A DNA stretch of 64,000 nucleotides from Algorimicrobium algoritergicola (GTDB taxonomy: Bacteria > Bacteroidota > Bacteroidia > Flavobacteriales > Flavobacteriaceae): assembly GCF_008086165.1 (NCBI RefSeq), contig NZ_VSKL01000001.1:806001-870000 (forward strand), in the 5' to 3' direction. Made by a program: the position numbers and the translations under genes. The first letter of the stretch is position 1; every line of letters begins with the position of its first letter. This document shows, piece after piece, positions 42,539 through 51,272 of this stretch. A model generated the notes under the pieces. It worked only from the letters and a program-made list of their open reading frames with translations. It was not told the origin of the DNA and did not search any database.

Positions 42539-43796
42539 TCTTTTTTTCATTATAAATAATTGCAATTATAGTTGTTGCTAAAAAAAACAGGAGCAACAGG
42601 CTGATTTCTGGTAAAATATCAAGAAAAGAACCATTGCGTAAAAATACGTCGTAAAATGCATTTAAGCCCCAATTCATTGGTGAAATATGCGATAAAGTTT
42701 GCATAACTTTTGGCATAACAAAAACGGGAACCCAAACACCACCAAGAGCAGCTAGTATAACCACGAAGGTTGCACCAAAAGGGGCTGATTGTTCTTGTGT
42801 TTTAGCAATTGTTCCTAATAGCAATCCTAATCCAATAGCTGCCAATCCAGCAAATGTAGCTACTACAAACAGTAACGGGATTCTGCCAGAAACATCTAGT
42901 GTTGGCAAACCAATAGCTGGGAATAGGAAAACGCCAATTAGGAGCATCAATATAAATTGAATAAGGCAAACCACTAAATAAACAAGTGTTTTTCCTCCTA
43001 AAACTGTTGCGTATGAAACTGGATTAGTCCGTAAGCGCACAAACGTACCTTGACTCTTTTCCTTAACAATATTAATGGATAGTGGTACAATGATAAAAAA
43101 GATGGCAAAAAGTGTCCAAGCAGGCACATTGTGCTGCACCGAGTTCGGTATCATTTCCTTATCGTTATCTGTGGGTAATACTTCTTTAAACGTTATAAAG
43201 GTGTCGGTTTCAAAAATAACGTCGTTTGGATCGTCCGAAATTTGCTCTTGAAAGGCTTTATAAATGGATTGCGTTTCAATTTTTGAAATCATTTTATCAA
43301 TGCCATTTTTAACGGAACTTTTAAAAGTCAGTTGCGTAGCTGGATCAAAGTATAATGTAACTTGTTTGCTTTCAATTTCAGGAACTTCCATGGTTTCGGA
43401 AGTTTCTTCTAAACCAAATTTGGCAATAATACCATCGACATTTTGGGTTACTTTTTGTGATAGACTTGCTGACAAGTCTTTGGGAATAACTATGGCTAAT
43501 TGGTACTTTCCTTTGAAAACTAAATCACGTGCTGTGTTTTCATCCGTTTCAGTAATGACTTGGAATGATCCGGATTCATTCAGACCTTTTAGTATAATTT
43601 CAGAAACGTTCCCTTGATCATTATCTACGACTAGAATGGGGATTTGTGTGTCGGTTACCGATTTAAACGTACTGTCCTGAATAAGTGTTATGGTTATGAT
43701 TAGTATCAAAGGCATAACAAAAAGTATAGCAATACCACCAAAATCTCTGGTAAGCAATAAAAATTCCTTGTATGTAGAAGCCCAAAGTTTATGCAT
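42528..43796 (-). CDS. ABC-2 type transporter permease
   Basis: The 422-residue permease has one N-terminal helix, a long extracytoplasmic loop (about residues 45-210), and then five helices, the typical ABC-2/DrrB-like layout. The conserved VKEKSQGTFVRLRTNPVS segment links loop and membrane part. It overlaps the ATPase gene by 8 bases. Together with the ATPase and the MMPL protein it gives the cluster two possible export routes. Confidence 0.9.
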   Translation of the reverse strand: MHKLWASTYKEFLLLTRDFGGIAILFVMPLILIITITLIQDSTFKSVTDTQIPILVVDNDQGNVSEIILKGLNESGSFQVITETDENTARDLVFKGKYQLAIVIPKDLSASLSQKVTQNVDGIIAKFGLEETSETMEVPEIESKQVTLYFDPATQLTFKSSVKNGIDKMISKIETQSIYKAFQEQISDDPNDVIFETDTFITFKEVLPTDNDKEMIPNSVQHNVPAWTLFAIFFIIVPLSINIVKEKSQGTFVRLRTNPVSYATVLGGKTLVYLVVCLIQFILMLLIGVFLFPAIGLPTLDVSGRIPLLFVVATFAGLAAIGLGLLLGTIAKTQEQSAPFGATFVVILAALGGVWVPVFVMPKVMQTLSHISPMNWGLNAFYDVFLRNGSFLDILPEISLLLLFFLATTIIAIIYNEKKNAV

Positions 43797-44532
43797 GATC
43801 TCGTAAGGCTTTTCCAGTTATATTTATAAAAACATCTTCTAGGTTATGTGCACCTGGATGTTGTGTAATGAGTTCTTGAGGTTTTCCTTTTACTACCAAT
43901 TTACCGTGATCAATAATGGCAACACGCGAACAAAATGTTTCTGCTTCATTCAAGTGATGCGACGTATAAATAATGGTAGTTCCATTTTTATTGAGATCCT
44001 TTAAGAAGGCGATAATTACGTTTTTTGATTGCACATCAACACCAACGGTTGGTTCATCTAAAAACAAGACTTTTGGGTTGTGAAGCACACTACCAATTAA
44101 ATTGATACGTCGTTTCATGCCACCCGAAAAGGTGTCTATTTTTTTATGAGCAAATGCTAGTAAACCCAAATGCTCTAAAGCCGAATTAATTTTGGTATCT
44201 AGACTTTTTCCTTTTAAACCATACATGCTTCCAAAGTATTTTAGGTTTTCAAAAGCGGTAAGTGAAGGATATAAGGCATATTCTTGAGGCACAATACCGA
44301 TAATTTGCTTGAGCTGATTTTTATTTTTTTGATAGGTAAGTCCTGCAATTGAAAAACTACCAGATGTTGGTTTTATAAGCGAACACAAAATGGAGATTAA
44401 AGTCGTTTTACCGGCGCCATTTGGCCCTAATAAGCCAAAAATTTCTTTTTCAGCAATGGTCAAGTCGAAATTAGACACCGAAAAATTATCGGCACCTTTA
44501 TACTTTTTGGATATTTGCTGAATATCTATCAC
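43789..44532 (-). CDS. ABC transporter ATP-binding protein
   Basis: The 247-residue ATPase has Walker A GPNGAGKTT, signature TFSGGMKRR, Walker B VLFLDEPTVGVD and the switch His in TSHHLNEAE. It belongs to the DrrA-like group that works with ABC-2 permeases, here the next gene. It abuts the BtrH-like gene. Confidence 0.94.
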   Translation of the reverse strand: MIDIQQISKKYKGADNFSVSNFDLTIAEKEIFGLLGPNGAGKTTLISILCSLIKPTSGSFSIAGLTYQKNKNQLKQIIGIVPQEYALYPSLTAFENLKYFGSMYGLKGKSLDTKINSALEHLGLLAFAHKKIDTFSGGMKRRINLIGSVLHNPKVLFLDEPTVGVDVQSKNVIIAFLKDLNKNGTTIIYTSHHLNEAETFCSRVAIIDHGKLVVKGKPQELITQHPGAHNLEDVFINITGKALRDHA

Positions 44533-45531
44533 TTATTTAATGGCTTTTTTTAATTTCTTAAAGAACGCTTCTTCTTTATCTGCAATGTTTTCTAGTTGAG
44601 TAGCGACATTGTTGTAAGCATCCTCTTTAGCACTTCTATTTTTATAAATACGGGATGCATCCAAAGCAAAATCGCGCCATAAATCACCAATAACGGTCAT
44701 TTCTTTTGATAAATCGGCTAATTTAGGATTATTTAAAATCCCACTGGATTCTTGTAAAAAAGCGGCAAAAATATAACGAAATCCGCCACCACCTGTTCCA
44801 ATTTCTTCTTGCATGCGGACTACTTGTCCTAAATAATGATTGGCAACCTTAACACCTTTCTTTTTAGGCCATTTGCGGATTAATTTGGCTACATGGCGAA
44901 TACCTTTCACGCCTAAAACTGGCATAGGAGCCAACATATCACGACAGGTATGTTTAATTCCTTTTATAATGGCTTTTTCAATGTCTAATTTTTCAGGAAA
45001 TGCAATTGGATAGTACATGTGACCTTTTGGCGCAAAAGGACCTTTAGCAAAACGGACTTTTTCAAGTTCATTTTCTGTTAAAGTTGTTACGGTTTCCATA
45101 ACGGGATCACTAACCAAATACCTGTCCTGTTCTTTGCCGTAAACAATTAAGTTGTGTGCATTAAAATGAAAGCGGTATTCATCAGGAAAATAAACCAAAT
45201 TATACACACCAACTTGCAAACCAACTGGGTTATTATTTTCTAAATTCTGATCTAATCGCGCTTTAGCATCTTGCGGATTTTTAAACTTTTCACGTTTAAT
45301 TTCAATACCCACACGTTTAGCAAAGCGCTTAAATATAAAACCAGGCATGGCTCTGTAGGTTAAAGCTGGTGCATGATTCACTTTTAAAAATGGAATATAG
45401 CAATAGAGCAAACCTGAACCAATACCGAATGCTAATGGTTCACTGATTTGGAAGCCATGATGCTTCATTAAATTGGAAATCACACCGTTTTCACAATGAG
45501 CTGTTTGATGATGTGTAAAATTAATTTCCAT
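44533..45531 (-). CDS. BtrH-like acyltransferase (BtrH N-terminal domain plus DUF4872-like part)
   Basis: The 332-residue protein has the BtrH-type N-terminal domain: early Cys-containing HCENGVISNLMKHHG (Cys13), SEPLAFGIGSGLLYCY, a VGLQVGVYNLVYFPD strand and FNAHNLIVYG. The fold resembles C39 cysteine peptidases. In butirosin synthesis BtrH transfers an acyl chain from ACP to the aminoglycoside. By analogy it might join the ACP-bound polyene to the resorcinol hydroxyl and so form the flexirubin ester; this is inference. It overlaps the 45521 gene by 11 bases. Confidence 0.84.
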   Translation of the reverse strand: MEINFTHHQTAHCENGVISNLMKHHGFQISEPLAFGIGSGLLYCYIPFLKVNHAPALTYRAMPGFIFKRFAKRVGIEIKREKFKNPQDAKARLDQNLENNNPVGLQVGVYNLVYFPDEYRFHFNAHNLIVYGKEQDRYLVSDPVMETVTTLTENELEKVRFAKGPFAPKGHMYYPIAFPEKLDIEKAIIKGIKHTCRDMLAPMPVLGVKGIRHVAKLIRKWPKKKGVKVANHYLGQVVRMQEEIGTGGGGFRYIFAAFLQESSGILNNPKLADLSKEMTVIGDLWRDFALDASRIYKNRSAKEDAYNNVATQLENIADKEEAFFKKLKKAIK

Positions 45532-45931
45532 GTTTGGTAATATCTTTTAATTGTTCCATAGAAACATCAAATGTATCGGCATACTTTTGAAGTGTTTTTT
45601 CTGAAAGTTTATTGAAAACAGTTGGTTTAAAATGACGTTTTATTCGCCAAGACCACATACCAACATAACTAGCTAAAATAGATAGATCCATTTTATGGAA
45701 CTCCATATAATATTCAATAGGACTCGTTTCTTTTTTTAACACGCGATTTTTAGCATCGGCAATGCGTGCATTAATTTCTTCGATAGCTTGATTTAATGCA
45801 ATGGTTTTTGGATCCCAACCGGAACTATTAACGGTTGTATAGTTGCCATCCTCATCAACGGCATAGCATAATTCTTTAAGCTTGGCGGTTTCTAAATTAC
45901 TGGTGTCTTGTGGAACTTCGTCTTTTTTCAT
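45521..45931 (-). CDS. Small cluster protein with possible XRE-like helix-turn-helix
   Basis: The 136-residue protein has no signal or membrane segment. The last 60 residues (MDLSILASYVGMWSWRIKRH, then LSEKTLQKYADTFDVSMEQLKDI) resemble a five-helix XRE-type DNA-binding domain; the first 70 residues are charged and helical. No other gene of the pigment cluster encodes an evident DNA-binding protein. It could instead be a scaffold for the BtrH-like enzyme, with which it overlaps by 11 bases. Assignment is tentative. Confidence 0.72.
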   Translation of the reverse strand: MKKDEVPQDTSNLETAKLKELCYAVDEDGNYTTVNSSGWDPKTIALNQAIEEINARIADAKNRVLKKETSPIEYYMEFHKMDLSILASYVGMWSWRIKRHFKPTVFNKLSEKTLQKYADTFDVSMEQLKDITKHGN

Positions 45932-45938
45932 GCAGAAG

Positions 45939-46391
45939 TTATTTAAGTTCTTGAATAACTAAATTTAGTTCACAAGATAGTAATTCTATATGTTCTAATG
46001 TAATAATACAGCTTATGGTGCAAATGCTATATTCATCTGTATCAAAGCGTGATTTTAAGGTTGCACTTGTAACAATTTTACTGCCAACTTTGGGGCAAGA
46101 CATAACGGTTACTTTCTTAATAGCGCTAATAAAACCTATGAGTTTGGTACCTTTACCTTCAATATCATCTTCATTAAAAAAACTTTTACCAACAATAGAA
46201 GAACAGGTTTGTGCGGCATTTTCTACTAAGCCCGCTTCATTAAAAACCCCGTTTTCATTAAAAATGCAATCTGGTTTTATCGTGAAAGAAGTTGATACGT
46301 GCTCATCATCAATAGAAAGTACATGGTCCACCATTAAAAACGGTGGTCTATGTGGGAGAAATTTAGCGATATCTAGATGGCTAAGGCTCAT
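45939..46391 (-). CDS. Hotdog dehydratase-like protein with conserved PH motif (ApeP-like)
   Basis: A 150-residue hotdog with the ApeP/FabZ-type opener KFLPHRPPFLMVD and the active-helix segment EAGLVENAAQT. The His of the PH motif is present, and the Glu follows in VENAAQ. It lacks the HFPGxP loop of FabZ. It overlaps by 1 base a paralogue (46391) that has lost the PH histidine. A dehydratase heterodimer made from the two is a reasonable model, by analogy with ApeI-ApeP of aryl polyene systems. Confidence 0.85.
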   Translation of the reverse strand: MSLSHLDIAKFLPHRPPFLMVDHVLSIDDEHVSTSFTIKPDCIFNENGVFNEAGLVENAAQTCSSIVGKSFFNEDDIEGKGTKLIGFISAIKKVTVMSCPKVGSKIVTSATLKSRFDTDEYSICTISCIITLEHIELLSCELNLVIQELK

Positions 46392-46822
46392 TAGCTTGCA
46401 ATGATGGTTTTCATTTCACTTTGGGCAATCACGTTATGCGCTTCATTAAGCACTTCAATTTCAACCATAGTGACACCCAAAAATTCATGTAGGATGGTAA
46501 CTTTAGTTGTAATGTTTTCATCTATTTTGGGAAGCTGTTGAATTTTAATAGATTTTATAGAACCGATATAGCCAATTGGTGCAGCTTCACCTTTTAAAAA
46601 GTAATCATATCCAGTATGTAATGCTACGGATTGCGCCATGTTTTCTACTAATCCAGGTGCTGATAAATACCCGTTTTCAACAAAAATATTTTCTTCTAAT
46701 ATTCTAAAATTAGATACTAAATTTTCTGAAGAAAAAGTGACTAAAGTATCCACCATTACAAATGGTGTTTTTTGTGGAATTAAATGAGCAATATTAGTAA
46801 CTGGTAAAACGTGCGTGACCAT
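46391..46822 (-). CDS. Hotdog paralogue lacking the PH-motif histidine
   Basis: A 143-residue protein aligned with the 45939 product over its full length: HLIPQKTPFVMVD replaces FLPHRPPFLMVD, so Gln stands in place of His, while APGLVENMAQ keeps the Glu-containing helix. This suggests a structural or regulatory subunit, or altered chemistry. It lies 3 bases after darB. Confidence 0.85.
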   Translation of the reverse strand: MVTHVLPVTNIAHLIPQKTPFVMVDTLVTFSSENLVSNFRILEENIFVENGYLSAPGLVENMAQSVALHTGYDYFLKGEAAPIGYIGSIKSIKIQQLPKIDENITTKVTILHEFLGVTMVEIEVLNEAHNVIAQSEMKTIIAS

Positions 46823-46825
46823 TAT

Positions 46826-47959
46826 TTAGCAAACTGTTAAAAGTGCATAAGCATAAGAGAAACGAGAACTTTCAGGAACAGAAAGCAATATTTTTTCGCC
46901 TTTTTTAAGTTTACCTGATTGTGCTAATTCTTCTAACATTAAGAAAATAGATGCCGAACCTACATTACCTACTTTACTTAAATTCATAAACCAATTTCCC
47001 CAAGGGATTTCAATATCATTATCTACCATTTCTTGATAGAGTTTATCCTTAAAATAATGAGATGAAATATGAGGTAAATAGTAATCTATTTCACTTGGTT
47101 TTAAATCGTGTTTGGTTATGGCGCGTTTTAAGCTGTCAACACCTTTTTTAAGGATGTTAGCACTTAATAGTTTGACGTCCTGTTTGATTGCAAACAAGGA
47201 TTTTTCACTCCAATCGGTTGTGTTATATTCACTCCAAGGTTTTAAAAAACCGTTCTCTAGTTTATCACCACCAGCATACATACAAGCTTCTAGTTCGTGT
47301 GCGTAGGAATAACCTTCCATCCATTCAATATGTAAAGGCGTATCACCATTTGGTTGGTCTTCTAATAAAAAGGCACCAGCACCATCAGAGAGCATCCAAC
47401 GTAAAAAATCTTTATTAAAAGCCAGAATAGGATTGTCCTCTAAAGCTTGCAAATGTTTAATTTCATTTTCAAAAATATGACCTTTCATCCATGAGGAAAT
47501 ACGTTCAGATCCAGATGCAATTGCATTTTTTGACTGGCCAGACTTCACGGATAGAAAACCAAATTTTAAAGCATTCATTCCCGAGCAACATGCGCCTGAA
47601 GGTGAATTTATTTCAACATTATCACACTTTAAAAATCCATGAACCATGGCAGCGTGAGATGGTAATATTTGATCTGGACTTGATGTACCACAGGATAATA
47701 ACTCGATATCTGAAAATTTAAAATTTTCATCAAAAAGTTGCACAATGGCTTCTTTGGCAAGTTGCGCATTGTTATGTGTTACATTTCCGTCATCATCTAA
47801 GGCATAATAACGTGTTTTAATTTGATTGTTTCGTAAAACAATCCGGCGTCCTTTGGACGCTTTTCCGTTGATAATTCCTAATTTATCTTCCATCTCATCA
47901 TTACTAATGGGACGATTTGGTAAAAATTTTGATATTTTAGTAATGTATACTTCCTTCAT
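46826..47959 (-). CDS. darB: Dialkylresorcinol-forming ketosynthase DarB (KAS III-like)
   Basis: DarB enzymes condense a beta-ketoacyl thioester with an unsaturated acyl partner to give a cyclohexanedione, the precursor of the dialkylresorcinol half of flexirubin. The 377-residue protein has the KAS III-type nucleophile in SGACCSGMNAL (Cys125 by alignment), His in YYLPHISSHY and Asn in GNVGSASI. The charged insert at about residues 30-60 is typical of this group. It precedes the hotdog pair and follows darA by 1 base. Confidence 0.92.
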   Translation of the reverse strand: MKEVYITKISKFLPNRPISNDEMEDKLGIINGKASKGRRIVLRNNQIKTRYYALDDDGNVTHNNAQLAKEAIVQLFDENFKFSDIELLSCGTSSPDQILPSHAAMVHGFLKCDNVEINSPSGACCSGMNALKFGFLSVKSGQSKNAIASGSERISSWMKGHIFENEIKHLQALEDNPILAFNKDFLRWMLSDGAGAFLLEDQPNGDTPLHIEWMEGYSYAHELEACMYAGGDKLENGFLKPWSEYNTTDWSEKSLFAIKQDVKLLSANILKKGVDSLKRAITKHDLKPSEIDYYLPHISSHYFKDKLYQEMVDNDIEIPWGNWFMNLSKVGNVGSASIFLMLEELAQSGKLKKGEKILLSVPESSRFSYAYALLTVC

Positions 47960-47960
47960 T

Positions 47961-48893
47961 TTAAACTTCCTTCTCTTTTAATGCAACAGATGCGTAATAT
48001 ACTTTATCTTTTTTTATTTGGCTATAAAAAGGCAAATAAGTCAACAAAAATAAGATAAAAACTAATGGTGAAATTAACCAAATGGCAATTAATAAGTAAT
48101 AATTAAATAATTTAACAAAAAACCGTCTTTTAGATGTGTTTTTGTCACTTTTAGTAGTGATAATGTGTGCCCATTTTGAGAATATGGCATTGGCTCGTTT
48201 ATCTACTGTAATTAGAAAGGGTTTAACTTTTACAGCTCCAATATCTAATAAGTTGTTTTGTAGATTGTTATAATCATTTTGGGCAAGATGTTTTGTGATG
48301 ATACCTCCAAATTTTGATGCCTCATCAATATCTTTTTGAGATACGCCAGGTTTTGGAAAGATACCTAAAAACCGCTTTTTAACGCCTGTAAACATCCATT
48401 GAACAATGGTAATAACACTTATATGATTAATATGCCTGTCTACTAAAACAATGTTTCCAACTAAATTGGCTTGAAGCTCCTGAAGCTTATGCTTTATTTT
48501 TTCTTGAGCCATAATCCACATATTTCTACAACCAATAACGGTAATTACTGGTGTGTTATTTATAAGTTTTTTAGCTTCTGGAGTAGCCAAAAATGAGGTG
48601 GTTGGCAGAGATGGTGTTAGATACCAGACAGAATATCCAAATAAAATTAAATCATAATTTTTATTTAAAATAGCATCTGGAATGGGTTTTATAGGTCTTG
48701 GTTCTTGGCGAAATGTTTCGGGAAACACACCAAAAAACTGTTCTTTATTCCAAGGAAATGGAAAGGCTTCTTCCATTTCAATATTTAAATAGGTGAAAGC
48801 CGTTTCGTTGTTTTGCATGGATCCAACAATATTGTTCAAAATCTCGGTTAGTTGACCTGATTGCGAATAATATATGACTAAAACCTGTTTCAT
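47961..48893 (-). CDS. darA: DarA, flavodoxin-like dialkylresorcinol aromatase
   Basis: DarA is needed to aromatise the DarB product to a resorcinol. The 310-residue protein opens with a flavodoxin-like FMN site (VLVIYYSQSGQLTEIL) and ends with a hydrophobic C-terminal hairpin (LLIAIWLISPLVFILFLLTYL) that should attach it to the membrane. The start at ATG 48893 is preferred: the frame stays open to 48971 but that part lies in the upstream acyltransferase gene and shows no homology. It is 1 base from the upstream stop. Confidence 0.9.
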   Translation of the reverse strand: MKQVLVIYYSQSGQLTEILNNIVGSMQNNETAFTYLNIEMEEAFPFPWNKEQFFGVFPETFRQEPRPIKPIPDAILNKNYDLILFGYSVWYLTPSLPTTSFLATPEAKKLINNTPVITVIGCRNMWIMAQEKIKHKLQELQANLVGNIVLVDRHINHISVITIVQWMFTGVKKRFLGIFPKPGVSQKDIDEASKFGGIITKHLAQNDYNNLQNNLLDIGAVKVKPFLITVDKRANAIFSKWAHIITTKSDKNTSKRRFFVKLFNYYLLIAIWLISPLVFILFLLTYLPFYSQIKKDKVYYASVALKEKEV

Positions 48894-48894
48894 T

Positions 48895-49779
48895 TTATGC
48901 GTTTTTTGAATCCCAGAAATCAAAATAATTAAACCATTGCAACGGATACTTCTGTAACATCCACGATACACTTTCCGTAAATTCTTTTAAAAGCCCTTGT
49001 GCATCACGATGTTTTGCTTGAGAACGTCTAGCATATAAATGGTAATGCTTATTCGTTTCTTTCATTACATACACAAATAACACAGGTACATTTAATCGGG
49101 ATGCTAACATAAAAGGACCTGCAGGAAATTTAGCAGATTCTCCCAATAAGGTTTCTGTTAAATGCTTGGTTCCCTCTGTGTAACGATCGCCAGTGATACA
49201 TACTATTTCATTTCTTGCTAATGCGGCATTGACTTCAAAAATATGTGATAAATCGTCTTTTATTATAATTAGATTGATGCTTGATTTCTCCCGAACACTA
49301 TCTAAATAATTCTTTATGGCTGTATGCTCCACGTCCGTTGTTAATAAACTTATGGATGCATTGTCTTCTAGTTGATTAAAAAAGTATTCTGATATTTCAA
49401 AATTACCAACATGAGCACTAATTAAAATGCCACCTTTTTTTTCTTTAAGGGTTTCAGTTATAGTTTCTGCGCCATCAAATTCATAGGTAAACTTATCACT
49501 CAAATTAGATGAAATAGCAATCTTGTCTAGAATAGTTTGTCCAAAAACATAGTAGCTTTTAAAGATACTTCTATAACTTTTAAACGATGAATAATTTAAC
49601 CGATTTTTAAAATAGTAATAAATAGCCCTGGTGCTATCTTTAGAAAAAAAACAAAAATAGGCTGCTACAAAATAAAGCACTAGGTAGGCAGCTCCCATGC
49701 CTAAATGCTTCATAATAAAAACGTATATCTTATATCCAAGAACGGTTCCTCTTGATTTTCCTTGCCATTCTGTAGCCAT
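48895..49779 (-). CDS. Lysophospholipid acyltransferase-family protein (LpxL/HtrB-like)
   Basis: The 294-residue protein has one or two N-terminal membrane helices and the LPLAT core: ISAHVGNFEISEYF supplies the Hx4E-type catalytic pair, and ITGDRYTEGT with LGESAKFPAGPFMLA the later motifs. Such acyltransferases occur in flexirubin clusters next to darA/darB and are candidates for linking the aryl polyene acid to the dialkylresorcinol. It competes for that role with the BtrH-like enzyme and the PlsC domain of the exporter. Confidence 0.88.
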   Translation of the reverse strand: MATEWQGKSRGTVLGYKIYVFIMKHLGMGAAYLVLYFVAAYFCFFSKDSTRAIYYYFKNRLNYSSFKSYRSIFKSYYVFGQTILDKIAISSNLSDKFTYEFDGAETITETLKEKKGGILISAHVGNFEISEYFFNQLEDNASISLLTTDVEHTAIKNYLDSVREKSSINLIIIKDDLSHIFEVNAALARNEIVCITGDRYTEGTKHLTETLLGESAKFPAGPFMLASRLNVPVLFVYVMKETNKHYHLYARRSQAKHRDAQGLLKEFTESVSWMLQKYPLQWFNYFDFWDSKNA

Positions 49780-49795
49780 AAAAATGTAATATGGT

Positions 49796-50038
49796 TTAGC
49801 TTAACTTTCGCTCGATTAGATTGTAAAAATCTTGAAGTGTTGTAACGTTTACAAAGTCTTCACCAATTAATTTTACACCAAAATTAGATTCGACAGCCAC
49901 TACTAAATCTACAAAATCTAGACTGTCAAGTTCTAGGGTGTTCTTAAGGTTTGCTTCTGGAGAAATATCATCACTTTCTACTTCAAACTCATCAATAAGA
50001 AAGTCGTTTATTTTTTCAATAATAACTTCTTTAGTCAT
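49796..50038 (-). CDS. Acyl carrier protein (second of the cluster)
   Basis: An 80-residue ACP with NTLELDSLDFVDLVV; Ser39 is the predicted phosphopantetheine site. It lies next to the 50049 ketosynthase and upstream of the acyltransferase, darA and darB, so it may serve the resorcinol branch (DarC-like). That division of labour between the two ACPs is inferred from position. Confidence 0.93.
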   Translation of the reverse strand: MTKEVIIEKINDFLIDEFEVESDDISPEANLKNTLELDSLDFVDLVVAVESNFGVKLIGEDFVNVTTLQDFYNLIERKLS

Positions 50039-50048
50039 TTCTACAAAA

Positions 50049-51260
50049 TTATTTTTTTATAATTAAAGCTGAATTTGTTCCGCCAAATCCAAACGAATTA
50101 GACAAAAATACATCAAATTTTTTGTTTAACGTTTTGTTAACTAAATTTAATTTGCTTGCAGCTTCATCAGGCTCTTCCAAATTTATATTTGGTGCAATAA
50201 AATCGTTTTGCATCATTAAAATGGAATATAAAACTTCACTTGCGCCAGCCATCCAGCATTCATGTCCTGTCATGGATTTAGTAGAACTAACATATGGTCC
50301 GTTTTCGCCAAAAACTTCAAGGATAGCCAATGCTTCATTGGCATCTCCAACTGGTGTTGATGTTGCATGAGCATTAACATAATCAATATCTGACGCTTTA
50401 ATTTTTGCTTGTTTTATAGCCATTTTCATAGCACGTGCTGGACCATCTACGTTTGGTGTTGAAATATGATCACCATTGGATGAAAATCCGTAGCCAATAA
50501 CTTCGCCATAAATAGTGGCTCCACGTTTTACGGCAGATTCATAGGTTTCTAAAATGAGTGTGGCTGCTCCGCCACTTGGGACTAATCCATCCCGATTTTT
50601 ATCAAAGGGACAGGATGCCTTTTTTGGATCACTATTAACAGAAAAAACACCTAATCCATCAAAACTTCCCATGGCAATGGCATTTATTTCTTGAGCGCCT
50701 CCACAAATAATATAATCCTGAAGTCCGCTTTTTATAAGCTGATATGCCATTCCAATGGAATGAGATCCGCTAGCGCAAGCTGCACTGATGGTGAAATTAA
50801 TACCACGCAATTTGAAAATGGTGGATAAATTCATAGTAACAGACGAGTTCATGCTTTGAAAAATAGCACCTGAACCTACTAAAGTAGTATCTTTCTTTTC
50901 GCGTATTTTATCAACTGACTCTACAGTGGATTTTGCTGTACTATCGTTTCCATATAAAATTCCAACTTCATTCTTGTCTAAAAAATCTTGTGTAATTTTC
51001 GCGTTTTCAAGAGCTTCAAGGGTGGCTATGTATGCATATTCGCCTTCTTCGCCTAAACTAATTCGCTGTCTGCGTGATAATAAATTTTTTAAATTTGGTT
51101 GTTTTACCATTCCGGTTAATGGCGAACGGTAGCCAAATTCTAGACGTTCATTATCGGCTATAATTCCAGATTCACCATTGTAAAGTGATTTTTTTACAGC
51201 TTCTAAATTTTCGCCTATACAGGAATAAATACCCATTCCAGAAATTACAACTCTTCTCAT
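50049..51260 (-). CDS. Beta-ketoacyl-ACP synthase (KAS II/FabF type)
   Basis: The 403-residue enzyme has an intact triad: Cys162 (SAACASGSHSIG), His298 (NAHATSTPVGD) and His333 (KSMTGHECWMAG). The HATSTP variant of the HGTxT motif is seen in FabF-like enzymes. It is the closest to a housekeeping FabF among the three ketosynthases here, and it lies in a fabG-KS-ACP block. Confidence 0.94.
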   Translation of the reverse strand: MRRVVISGMGIYSCIGENLEAVKKSLYNGESGIIADNERLEFGYRSPLTGMVKQPNLKNLLSRRQRISLGEEGEYAYIATLEALENAKITQDFLDKNEVGILYGNDSTAKSTVESVDKIREKKDTTLVGSGAIFQSMNSSVTMNLSTIFKLRGINFTISAACASGSHSIGMAYQLIKSGLQDYIICGGAQEINAIAMGSFDGLGVFSVNSDPKKASCPFDKNRDGLVPSGGAATLILETYESAVKRGATIYGEVIGYGFSSNGDHISTPNVDGPARAMKMAIKQAKIKASDIDYVNAHATSTPVGDANEALAILEVFGENGPYVSSTKSMTGHECWMAGASEVLYSILMMQNDFIAPNINLEEPDEAASKLNLVNKTLNKKFDVFLSNSFGFGGTNSALIIKK

Positions 51261-51272
51261 TTTATAAAACGT

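Noticed and set aside
48894-48971. Longer DarA starting at 48971
   Set aside because: The extra 26 residues lie within the upstream acyltransferase gene and do not fit the flavodoxin start; ATG at 48893 gives the canonical beginning.
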